Assembly: GCA_950295325.1 (NCBI GenBank)
Contig: OX485807.1
Coordinates: 51,676,440 to 51,740,439 of the forward strand
DNA: 64,000 nucleotides
From: Polytrichum commune
Taxonomy: Eukaryota; Streptophyta; Polytrichopsida; Polytrichales; Polytrichaceae
Direction of reading: 5' to 3'
Part shown: positions 40,348 to 51,000 of the stretch, piece after piece
How positions within the stretch are numbered: the stretch's first letter is position 1
How the letters are laid out: every line of letters begins with the position of its first letter
Position numbers and translations under genes: made by a program
The notes under the pieces: model-generated
The model's database searches: none
Told to the model about the DNA's origin: nothing
The model's input: only the letters and a program-made list of their open reading frames with translations

Positions 40348-43300
40348 ATGGCGGAGGCTGCGACACAATTCCTTGTGGATAGGATTATTGAGGCAATGCG
40401 GGGAGCAAACAAGGTTGTAGTGGAGCATGACAACTTTCAGGATCTAGCGGAGCTTTTGGAGAACATTAAGGATATATTTCTTCAACTTGAGGATGGTGGT
40501 GATGCATTTTTATTGGAGGCACCGATGCAGGCACTGAAAGATGATCTTGAGGAGGCACAGAAGCTTATCACTATCTGTACAAACAAGAGCCGGATTTACC
40601 TGCTCCTCCATTGCCGGTCGATTTCAAAGCGGTTGGAAGAGATCACGCATAGCATGGGTAGGACTATGTCAGCAATCCCTTTGTCATCGTTAGGGGGTGA
40701 CACAGAAACCAAGTTAGAGGTTGACAATTTAGCCCAAGATTTGAAAGATGCACAGTTTCCCTGCAAGGATAATGAGGCTCGGTTATGCCAAACTCTTGAG
40801 CCTGAGAATGATGGAATACGCAGCGATGTGGGTGTGCAACAAGGAATTTTGATGGACATTGCACGGACAGTTGGGATCGAGGATCTTTCTAGAAACCCTA
40901 CTGAATTCAAAAATGAGCTAGACCGTTTGAGAAGGGATGTGGATGAATCGAACGACCCGAATGATGTCAGGTTGTCGGGTGTCATTGTGAGCATGTTTGA
41001 TAAATGGCTACAATCCAATGAGCAGCCAAGCCAATCTGAGGATTCACAATATGTTCACCCATCTCACAAGCGCCTTGAGCCTCTTTATGAGGCGTTTGTG
41101 TGTCCGTTGACAAAGCAAGTGATGCAGGATCCAGTCACCCTTGAGAATGGACAAACGTACGAACGCGTGGCAATTGAGCGTTGGTTTCAAGAGTGTAAAG
41201 ACAACGGGCGCCCGACACTGTGTCCAATGACTGGGCAGGAGGTGGACACAACTGTAAAACCTAGCCTTGCTCTTCGAAACACGATCGAGGAATGGACAGG
41301 ACGAAATGAACAGGCTCGCATCGACATTGTACGGCAAATATTTTCAGCAAGCAGCACTGAAGATGACATCGTGTTTGGTCTCAATGATTTACAAATTTTG
41401 TGTAGGAAAAATAAAACAAACAAATACAGAATTCGAAATGAAGGCTTGATACCATTGATTGTAGACCTATTGAAAAATGGGGAGGAGGCACGATGTCTGG
41501 CCCTCAGCACCCTTCGAATCCTCGCTGAGGATGACCTGGATAATAAGGTGATACATTCTGTGCAACTCCGTTGTTGTCTAAAAAAGTAGTGTAGTGCAGA
41601 TCGGCTTTCACCACGTCATGTATATATGATAAGAGACTTGCTCTGAGTGTTCAGTTTCTGTGTATTCTGTGTTATTAGAGGTACTTGTCTGAAAATTGAA
41701 TCCTACTTGTTGTTCACATGTTAGTGCAGGTTACCTTAGCCCATATCCTTGAGTTTTTTTGCAAGGCAGACATCATATATAGTGTCAAGCTAAAGGTTAT
41801 ATGAACAAATGTTGTTTGCGGAGCTAGTAGGTTTACCTTATAAAACCTGGAATAAAGAGTTTGGGCTCCATATTTGCTAAGTGGATATTGATGACGATTG
41901 CTCACACCTAACCTCTGATACAATTGAAGGAATGGAATGGTTTTTTAGCTTTGGCTGCAAAATTCTTGTGCCAATTTGCTAAGTACTAACAGCTAGACTA
42001 ACTGTGGTTGACTTAACTGTGATCTCAATATATTCTGATGGTGTATGCTTTGGTTTCAGGAAGCAATTGGTGCAACAAATCTTGCACGTGTTGTGAAGTG
42101 CTTGTCACGAGAATTATCAAGAGAGCGGGAGGAGGCTGTGCACCTGCTGTATGAACTTTCAAAGTCTGCTTCACTTTGTGAGAAGATTGGAGCCACCAAT
42201 GGAGCAATTTTGATTCTTGTTGGTATGCTAAGCAGCAATAATGAGAATGAGGCAGCAGTCAAGCATGCTGAGCAGGCCCTGTTCAATTTGGAGCATTGTG
42301 ACAGTAATGTAAAGCAGATGGCAGAGAATGGTCGTCTTCAGCCTCTTCTTCAACGTCTTGTTAAGGGTATTTCTCAGAGAACCATCATGTAGTCATCCAT
42401 TACAGCCACTATACATGCAATCATGAATTTTAAATTTTGTCATACACTGCCTTTAGAGCATGCAGTGATTGTGGTTATCAGTGGAACTTATCCCAATTTA
42501 TTGATAATCATAAGTTGAAATTACAATCTATTACACAAGTATATGTTCCTTCATTGACTGCCATCTTGAAGGAGTGGTCAGACACACTCCTGTTCACACT
42601 GATAGTAGTGCTTCTATCTATCAATAAATTGTAGGCATTTGAGAGACTTTATACATACTTTATGCATTTAAAGTGGTGTATGCTTGTGTTCAGGGTCGGA
42701 CGAAAGTCGGATTGAAATGGCGGAAAACCTCTCACTAGTGCCATTGACTTCTGAAGACAAGAGGCGGGCTGCACAGACAGCAGCTAGTGCACTTGTTGAA
42801 ATGCTGGGGAGCAGTAACTCTGTTGCGCGGGCAGCAGCTTTGAAAGCTCTCCGCAGTTTGTCAACACTTGACACCAATGGAAACTTGCTGATTGAAGCTG
42901 GTGTGTTGTCTCCGCTCATGAGGGATCTGTTTGTTGTTGGCGCCAACCAGGTCCCTACTAAGTTGAAGGAAATTTCTGCTAGTGTTCTGGCCAACGTGGT
43001 CAGTTCTGGAGGAACTTGGGAAACCACTCCTATAGACAAGGATGGGAATACTCTGGCTTCTGAACCCGTTGTGCATAACTTCTTGCACTTGATCAGTAAT
43101 ACTGGTCCAGCAATCGAGGCCAAGCTTCTGCAGGTTACTTATCACTGCATATCACATCTTGTCTTTTCATTATCCTGCTGATATTGCAATCAATTGCTCT
43201 CTACTCCTTGCGTGATTGGTGGTAGCATACTTTGAGGAATGCTAGCTATAAGGTGAGTGGGCCTAAAACAAATACCTTCAGCTCTACACCCACTTCTTCT

Positions 43301-45543
43301 CAGACATTAAACATGTGATTAGTAATTCCAAGTTGAGGAGCTAGACATTTGGCTCATAATTTGTAAAGCTCATACGAACATCCTTTATCCATTATGAAAA
43401 TGAAAATTCTCTTTCTCCTGAATTGATCATACAGGTCCTTCAAATGATATTGAGTACTGAATTTATAATAGTTCTAAACCTAAGCACGCAGTCTTTTCTC
43501 TTTTAAACACATTCCTTTTGGTACCCATTCTTAGATCCACACACTACTAAAATATAGGTGTCCGATGAAGACAAGTAACCAAAACATGCCAGCTTACCTT
43601 AGTCCAGTGATTTTTATAATCATCCCCATATCTTCCTCTTTCACATCCATTTACAGTTCATTATACCTTGCATTGAATCCCAAGCCTATCAGCGTTTTTA
43701 TAAGCATATTTCTCCCTTGAGCAGGTGTTGGTGGGGTTGGCATCCTCACCTCGAGCTGTCAGCAAAGTTGTTCAACACATCAGGAGTGCAGGTGCAACTG
43801 TGAGCCTCATACAGTTTCTAGAAGCCCCACAACAGGATTTACGTGTGACATCAGTGAAGCTGCTGATGCTCCTGTCACCACACATGGATCAGGAACTTGC
43901 AGATGGTCTCCGTGTCACTACGAAACAGCTTGGGACAGTAATAAGGTTGCTTGCCTCAGAGGGCCCACTGGAGGAACAGGCAGCTGCGGCTCAGTTGCTG
44001 TCCAACTTGCCCATGAAGGACATCCATCTCACGCGGGCGATGCTGGATGAGAGTGCTCTGAGGTTGTTGATTAATCGGTTGGATGACTTAAAAAGGGGGA
44101 TTGTCCGGATAGGAGATAGGCGTTACATGGCTTCTCTCCAGACAGGCATTGTGGGCATCTTGGCACGCTTCACCTACGCTTTGGATGATCGAAGGATTCT
44201 AGACTTGGCGATTGAGAACAACCTGGCAGAGCTGTTCACATCCCTGTTGCAATCTGCAGGGCTGGATGATGTACAAATATCTGCAGCTCTGGCCTTGGAG
44301 AACCTTTCTGTGAAGTCGAAGCAGTTGTCCGAGGTACCAGATCTCCCACAACCCAAGGGAGTCTGGATGAACCTGTTTGGTTGTATTAAGAAGCCTCCTG
44401 CTCCCATTGGCCTCTGCCAAGTTCACTCTGGCGTGTGCTCTGCCAGGGAAACCTTCTGTCTCTTGTCTGCCAATGCGATTGTGCCCTTGGTTTCTTGCCT
44501 TGACCATAGAAATACAGGTGTTGTTGAAGCCTCTATTGGTGCCCTCTCAACATTACTCATGGATACTGTGGACATCGAACGAGGCGCTGTGGTAAGCTGT
44601 CCCCTTATTATTTTACTTGGACCTAATAAATACAGCTTTAACTTTCTGTCCTCTTATCAAATGTGAACCTTCTCTAGTATGTCATAGGTTGCATTCTACT
44701 GCTATCAGCAGCTTCTCAATATACAATGAGTTCCGTATTCTGACAATGGGCTGTTGAGGCAGGAGTCTAGACCAGTACTCTGTTATTTGTTTCATTAAGG
44801 TTTTGGTGGATGTGAGGTAGATGGGTCTGATTTGGTTACTTCTGTTATTTGCTACCTTATACTCCTCAAATTTGCGAGGTTGAATTTTTCCTACATCTGC
44901 AAATGTATTTGAAGATGCCTGGATGGATTAGCTCGAAATTCTTGGAGCTAATCTCAAATTGTTATGAATCTTCAAAGTCTGACAGTGAGCCATAAGAAGG
45001 CGACATAGGTCCCCTCAACTATGTTGACTATTGAACCTAGAATGGTTAACCTATATTGGGCATGTAGTCCAATCTCTTTTAAACACTTATCTTTCTGGTG
45101 TACGTTCTGAGATCTGCACCTAACCACCCACCACTCAATTATAGGTGTCTAATTAAGGTAAGTGACCAACTAAGACCCACTTACCTAAGTACATGTGTCA
45201 TGGAGTTGTTTTTCTCACTTTTGTAGTGTCCTGTAAATGAAACTTAGAGGTGGGCGTTTTTGTGTTTGTGCAGGTATTACAACAAATGGGTGGAACACAG
45301 CCAATTCTCGTCATCATGCAAGAGCATCAAACAGAAGTGCTGCGGCAAAGGGCAGTGTGGATGGTGGAGCGAATTCTGCGTAATGGAGATCTGGCTCGTG
45401 TCATCTCAGGGGACCCAAATGTGCACACTGCTCTTGTTGATGCCTTCCGTTACGGTAATAATACTGCCAAGCAGCTTGCGGAGAAGGCATTGAAGCACTT
45501 GAACAAAATCCCCATCTACTCTGGAGTGTTTGAAAAACCATAA
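40348..45543 (+). CDS. U-box/ARM-repeat E3 ubiquitin ligase (PUB42/43/44-type), 1027 aa, five coding exons
   Basis: Predicted exons are 40348-41547, 42060-42366, 42694-43133, 43725-44591 and 45274-45543. The sum is 3,084 nt, with GT-AG introns in phases 0, 1, 0, 0. The ATG sits in a strong context (GCCGCCAATGGCGG). Residues 1-240 are helical and resemble the N-terminal domain of plant U-box proteins. The U-box spans about 244-320 (EPLYEAFVCPLTKQVMQDPV, TYERVAIERWFQE, CPMTGQEV) and recruits an E2 enzyme. ARM repeats fill about 360-1027, with SREREEAVHLLYELS, GAILILVGML and a C-terminal RRAVW-like RQRAVWMVERILRNGD. The length fits the long members of the clade. The likely role is substrate ubiquitination. 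Relatives act in senescence and immunity, so that function here is inference. No truncation or frameshift is seen. Confidence 0.9.
43320..43600 (+). repeat. dispersed repeat in intron 3 of the U-box gene
   Basis: Diverged relative of 4680-5000. Shared blocks include 'gctcataa.ttgta.agctc', 'atcatacaggtcc', 'gcagtcttttctcttttaaacac' and 'tagatccacacactact...atataggtgtccgat'. Splice sites are unaffected. Confidence 0.55.
44980..45190 (+). repeat. dispersed repeat in intron 4 of the U-box gene
   Basis: Relative of 4680-5000 and 43320-43600: 'cataggtcccctcaactatgttgactattg', 'tagtccaatctcttttaaacac', 'agatctgcacctaaccac', 'ataggtgtctaattaagg'. It ends ggtaagtgaccaactaagacccacttacc, a short inverted motif. 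Confidence 0.6.
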
Positions 45544-46603
45544 ATGGAACTCCAGCTCAATCTTTTAATCAAGTAGCGAGATCCCCCCTGTACACAAGCC
45601 TTGTATACCTCTCTCTGGAAGGGCAAAATGCTACAACCTTAATCTCTCTTGACGAGCTAAGTTGCTTGAGATCTGAACCCAGTATCTCTTGTTGGCAGGT
45701 CACTAACCCTTTTGTGCCACGTAGAAAGATCATGTGCCATGAGAGAGTGAGCCGAAGCATGGTCTTGATGTGATGACAAAATAATAGCTGGAAGGTTAGG
45801 AAAAGAAGATAAATTTCATTTTCTACATGAAAGAGGATCCGATTTTCTCCATGCTACACTTGTACTGGTGGCAGTCTCCATAAAATTTGCTCTTGTTCCT
45901 GTGAGCCTGAGTTGGTATTGCTGCCCCTGGACCCCACATTGGTGCTAGCTAACAAAACGGCTAAGAAGTTCCAAGGTGTTAATTGGCAGTGGCCGTGAAG
46001 CTTTCACTTGGATGCCTGCAACTGGTGGTTACTTTGCAGGGAGTAAACTTGTGTTTATTTTCTACTTTCCAGTGCCCTGACTTTGCCCAGCAACGTTCAA
46101 CTTCTCCAAAGTGTCATGGGCTCGCCTGCCTTCGTCAACCAGTGAGCAAACTCTGTTCTCAATCTCATTACCTACCCAATTTGATTCTTTGAGATATTGT
46201 AGGCCATGGCAATAGGTTGGCAAGCATGCTGGCGAGAGCATGTCTATTTTGTCTCACTGCGTGAGATGGGTTGACAAATCGTTATAGGACAATCACTAAG
46301 GCAATTATTTGGTTACTTTCAATTTTTTTATAAAAGAGGAGTTTTGGGTCTGGATTTGCTTAGCATTATTTTTGGTGCTCTCTTACTCAGGGAGACTTGA
46401 TTTGTAGACACTGTGATAGAGGTCTGTACTTGGCCACAAACTCCTCTATGTCATCATCAAGAAGCGTATGTGTGACGCCACTGTTTTCTGTGACAAAGAT
46501 GATGCTGTCTGCAACCGGGTTACTGTTTTTCAGAAACAAAGATTCTTCATGTGTACCTTATGTAAAACTGTACTGGGATTTTGTTGCATATTGGCACATG
46601 GAC
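45544..46603 (+). other. 3' UTR and downstream flank of the U-box gene
   Basis: No coding frame is supported. Several A/T-rich hexamer variants could serve as poly(A) signals, so the transcript end is not fixed. The 17-bp sequence starting at 46604 is duplicated at the junction with the second retrotransposon. Confidence 0.5.
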
Positions 46604-46637
46604 ATCTTCGTGGATACATGATCTTCGTGGATACATG
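46604..46637. repeat. 17-bp tandem duplication at the retrotransposon junction
   Basis: atcttcgtggatacatg occurs twice back to back (46604-46620, 46621-46637), directly before the first base of element-derived sequence. It looks like filler or template slippage during end joining. A 5-bp LTR target duplication is not seen here. Confidence 0.8.
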
Positions 46638-47404
46638 ATTCTCCCATACCTATCGGAGCATATTGAAATGGCTTATTATTCACGTGATGTATGGATTCGC
46701 TCAAAGTGGTTTCTTTCTCTGTCTCATAACCATCATCACTAGTGAACTCCGCTTCCTCGTCTTGGGTTTCACCGTGATATTGGGTAGGAAATAAAGGCAA
46801 GACTATTTTCCTTAACCCTCTCCCAATGGTCAGTGTACCTTTTCCCCAATCTTCTTTGGCGTGTGCATCCAGCAACCACGTACGTCCAAGAAGTCCTGGG
46901 TAAGATTGTACACCATCCATTGTTTTGAAAACAACGTAATCTATTTTATATTCAATATTTGCAACAAGGGTTGCTATCTGTTCTAACACTCCAACAGGTT
47001 TAACTCGACTACTATCAGCCATTTTAAGAATGATGGTGGTGGAAACTATGTTGGATATTCCTAACTCATTCATTGTTTCCACATTCATCAAATTGACACT
47101 CGATCCTGTGTCAATTTGGAATCCTGGTATAAGGGCGCCTCCTATAATAACGTCTACCGTTGGGGCTCCCGGATCTCTACTTAAGGTAATGTCGTGCACC
47201 GTTACCGGTCTAGGTCTCCTACGTACCATAGATGAGCTTAGGGAACTACGACATTGTGGGGCAACGGCTAACAATTGTTTCATTGTGATAGTCGGTTGTA
47301 ATTTATCTAAGTCTTCCATAATATCATACGGTTTAAGGTCCTTAGATAACATCATCGTTCGGGATGATCGAGATGATGTTACCTTAGCCTTAGGCCTCTC
47401 TTTC
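46638..47404 (-). pseudogene. duplicated protease fragment of the second gypsy element
   Basis: About 766 bp that appear identical to the protease region inside the same element (about 51117-51883) and in the same orientation. It covers the DTGSSVNLMN active site and GLLGRTWLLD and ends abruptly at both sides. It lies outside the element's 3' non-coding tail, next to host DNA. It cannot be expressed as a full polyprotein. The lack of differences implies a recent duplication, most likely during insertion or repair. Confidence 0.85.
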
Positions 47405-48060
47405 TGAAATCGGGTGATGTCTCTCCCTGCTTGCCTAATTGCCTGTGATTGTCGCTCACACTCTCAATCTGGCTATGGCCCTGTGGTGATCGTCCACTCT
47501 CTGTGCAATTGTCTCACACTGGTTGGGTTTAGACATTACCTCCTGACTATAGCCTACTCTGTCTGAGTATTGCCTTCGCGTGCCGCCATTCAGCTGGTTG
47601 ATTCGACAAGATGGTGACTTCAGCCTCTTCTTGGCATGATGATTCGGTTGCCAATTGCCCACCTTGTGTATCATGATTAGTACTTGGCAAATCCCAACTA
47701 CTTATTACTCCTGATTTTACATTTTGATGACTAAATCTTGGTTTATGGCATGATGACTTAATCATGACATTACCAACCTTTGTTGGCTCATGATTATAGC
47801 CACACATTCCTTTACATTCTCATTCCAGACCATAGCCCTTACGACGATTTGCCCCCAGAATTCTGACTTAATGACTAACATTCGGCTATAATGTAGCATT
47901 AACTTGTTAGTTCCGTCAAATTTCTCAAAACTTTAAAAATGTAAAATATAATAATTCCAGATTATTGGAACTTAATATTAATGTATGCAATAATGTTATT
48001 GTTATAATGTTAATGTAACAAAATTTAATGTTACCTAACTAACTAATCTAATTATAACTA
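47405..48060 (-). other. 3' non-coding/U3-like segment of the second element
   Basis: Follows the polypurine tract on the - strand: about 190 bp of AT-rich DNA, then sequence with repeated ACYATWGCC-like motifs (plus-strand positions 47471, 47545, 47791, 47828). It is either the U3 part of a truncated 3' LTR or a long 3' untranslated region. It stops at the junction with the protease copy at 47404/47405. Confidence 0.55.
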
Positions 48061-48072
48061 CCTCCCCCCCTT
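48061..48072 (-). promoter_or_regulatory. polypurine tract of the second element
   Basis: AAGGGGGGGAGG on the - strand, 21 bases after the gag-pol stop. The expected TG start of an LTR does not follow directly, so the assignment is probable rather than certain. Confidence 0.6.
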
Positions 48073-48092
48073 ATTAACACGACTAACTGTCC

Positions 48093-51000
48093 TCAGTTAG
48101 TATGATAAACTTTAAGACGATTCCCATTAATGCGAGTAGCCAATGGCCGTCCTTGGAAATCTTCCAGGTCACATGATCCATTCTCGTAGGCTTTAACTAC
48201 CTTATAGGGTCCTTGCCAACGAATTTTGAACTTACCTGGAAACTTTTGAAATCGACTGTCATAAAGAAGAACCAAATCATTGTCCGAGATGATTTTATTT
48301 TTCATTTTACTATCGTAATAAGTTTTACGCCATTTTTGCATGGCAGCCGTGTTAAGATAGGCTTGCCCACGGATTTCATCCAATTGCTCTAACATGGCTA
48401 TTCGCTCCTCTAATGACTTAGAATCATCTAACCTTTCTTCCAACGCTATTCGCAAGGAGGGTAATTCCAATTCAATTGGTAGGATTGCTTCTTGTCCGTA
48501 AACCAATTGAAAGGGAGTGAATTTAGTGGTAACCTTATAAGCCGTGCGATATGCCCATAAGGCATCTAATAGCTTGACGTCCCAATCAACCATAGAGCCT
48601 TGGACAGTTTTAGTAATGATTTTACATAAAATGCCATTAGTTTTTTCAGTTTGTCCATTTGCTCTTGGATGGTAGGGGGTGGTCAGACGATGTTTAATCT
48701 TATATTTGTCCGTTAATAATTCAATAACATCATTGACAAAATGGGTACCCCTATCACTAATGAGCTCTCGGGGACAACCAAAACGTGAGATTATATTAGC
48801 TTTAAGAAACTTAGCTACCGTTTCTTTATCATCACGTTTAGTGGCTTCAGCCTCAGCCCATTTAGTGGCGTAGTCTGTGGCAACTAAAATATAACGATGT
48901 CTTCCACTTTTACTGGGAGGGTTAATCGGACCAACGAAATCAATTCCCCATTTCTCGAAGGGTGCTAATGCTAGGATAGGGTGCAAGGGCATTGCCGATG
49001 TTTCGGTAGGCCTGCCCACTCTTTGACAAACATCACACTGTCTAGCATAAGTGACACAATCATGAAATAGGGTGGGCCACCAATATCCTGCTTGCAAGAC
49101 CTTCCGAGCCGTGACATTACCAGCAAAATGACCTCCTGCTGGATCACTATGACATCCTTGTAAAATCAAAGGTATTTCCGAATTCATGATGCACCGTCTC
49201 AATATGCCATCCTTGCCCTTTTTGTATAGTGTGTCGGCAATGATAGAATATGGAGCCGTTTTAAACATCAGACGCTGTTGTTGTTTCTTAGAGAGTCCTT
49301 CAGGAAAGGTATTGGTTTGCAAATAATTAATTATCTCAGCGTATTCATGAGACACCTTTTCTATGAAGAATAATTCTGCATCAGGGAAGGAATCATCGAT
49401 GGGTTCAGTACCTAGTGCATCACTTAACCGTGATAAATGGTCTGCATTAGCATGACTTTTACCAGGTCGGACTTGGATGGTAAAATTAAACTCCTGTAAT
49501 AATAATACCCATCTTGCTATCCTCCCACTTAACTGAGGTTTGTTTATCATGTATTTGAGGGCATCGTGATCCACATGGAACACAAACTTATACCCTAACA
49601 AATAATGTCTGAATTTTTGAACTGAGAATATCATTCCTAAGGCTTCTCGCTCCGTGACTGTGTAATTTCGCTCAGCTTGAACTAGTTGACGACTCGCGAA
49701 ATATATGGGATGGTCGTGGCCTTTTTCGTCTTTTTGGCTCAATACGGCTCCGACGGCCACGTTAGACGCATCCACATATACTTCGAAGTCCTTTTCCCAA
49801 TTAGGGGCAACTAATATTGGGGCGGAAATTAATTTCTTTTTAAGCGTGTTAAAAGCTTCCATACATGCTTGAGTCCACACGGGAGGGGTGTCGGTTCTTT
49901 TTAACAATTCAGTCAATGGCATGGCAATGACGGAATAGCGAAAAATGAAACGACGATAATAGCCCGTGTGTCCTAAGAATCCCTTGACCTCTGAAACGGT
50001 GGTGGGCACAGGTAATGAGGAGATTATTGCAATTTTCTCAGGATCAGTTGCGACTCCTTGTTTTGATATAATATGGCCTACCAACCTTCCAAATGGTACC
50101 AGAAAAACTGACTTTGCAGTGTTAATAGAAATCCCAACTGCCATACACTCATCAAAGCACTCTTGGAGGTGTCGTGCATGTTTATCTTTAGTGCTATACA
50201 CTGCGAAATCGTCCAAGAATACTTCCATTGTTCGATGAAGGTATTTTTGAAATGTATTAACCCCCAATCTAGAAAAAGTTCCAGGGGAATTACACATACC
50301 AAAAGGCATGCGGGCATAAGCAAAGATACCCCATGGTGTTGTAAAGGCAGTTAGGGGACGGTGGGGTGGATATATCGAAATTTGATTGTATCCTGAAAAT
50401 CCATCCATGAAGGAATAACAATCGTATCCTGCCACTCCATCTAACATGCTATCTGTAAATGGTAAGGGGAAGTAATATTTCTTTGTCACACTATTCAACC
50501 TCCTATAGTCCACACATATTCGCAGCTTGCCATTTTTCTTTGGCACTACGACTATGGGCGACACCCATTCACTATAGGGTATAGGATAGATGATACCGAC
50601 CTCTAATAATTTATCAACTTCTTCTTTGACCAATAAGGAGTATTTGGGGTTCATTCGGTATTGCCTTTGTCGGACGGGAGTTGTTCCTGATTCTAACACA
50701 ATCTTGTGCTCACAAATTTCGGGTGGTACTCCTCTCAAATCTTTATATGTCCATGCGAAAACCTTGATATTCTTTTTAAAGAAATCCCTCCAGAAATTCC
50801 ACTCCTTGTCGGTTAATTCCTCATAAACTTTTATTATACGAGGTGGGCCGTCATCAGCCAAATTCATGTCTTTACACACATTTTTAACCACATAATTTTT
50901 GACAGGTTGATCAGACTCAAACATGGTGGGCTCCCACTTCTTAGCTAACTCATCCTTAAATATTATTTCGGACTTGGTATCTTGTTGTACCATATGGACG

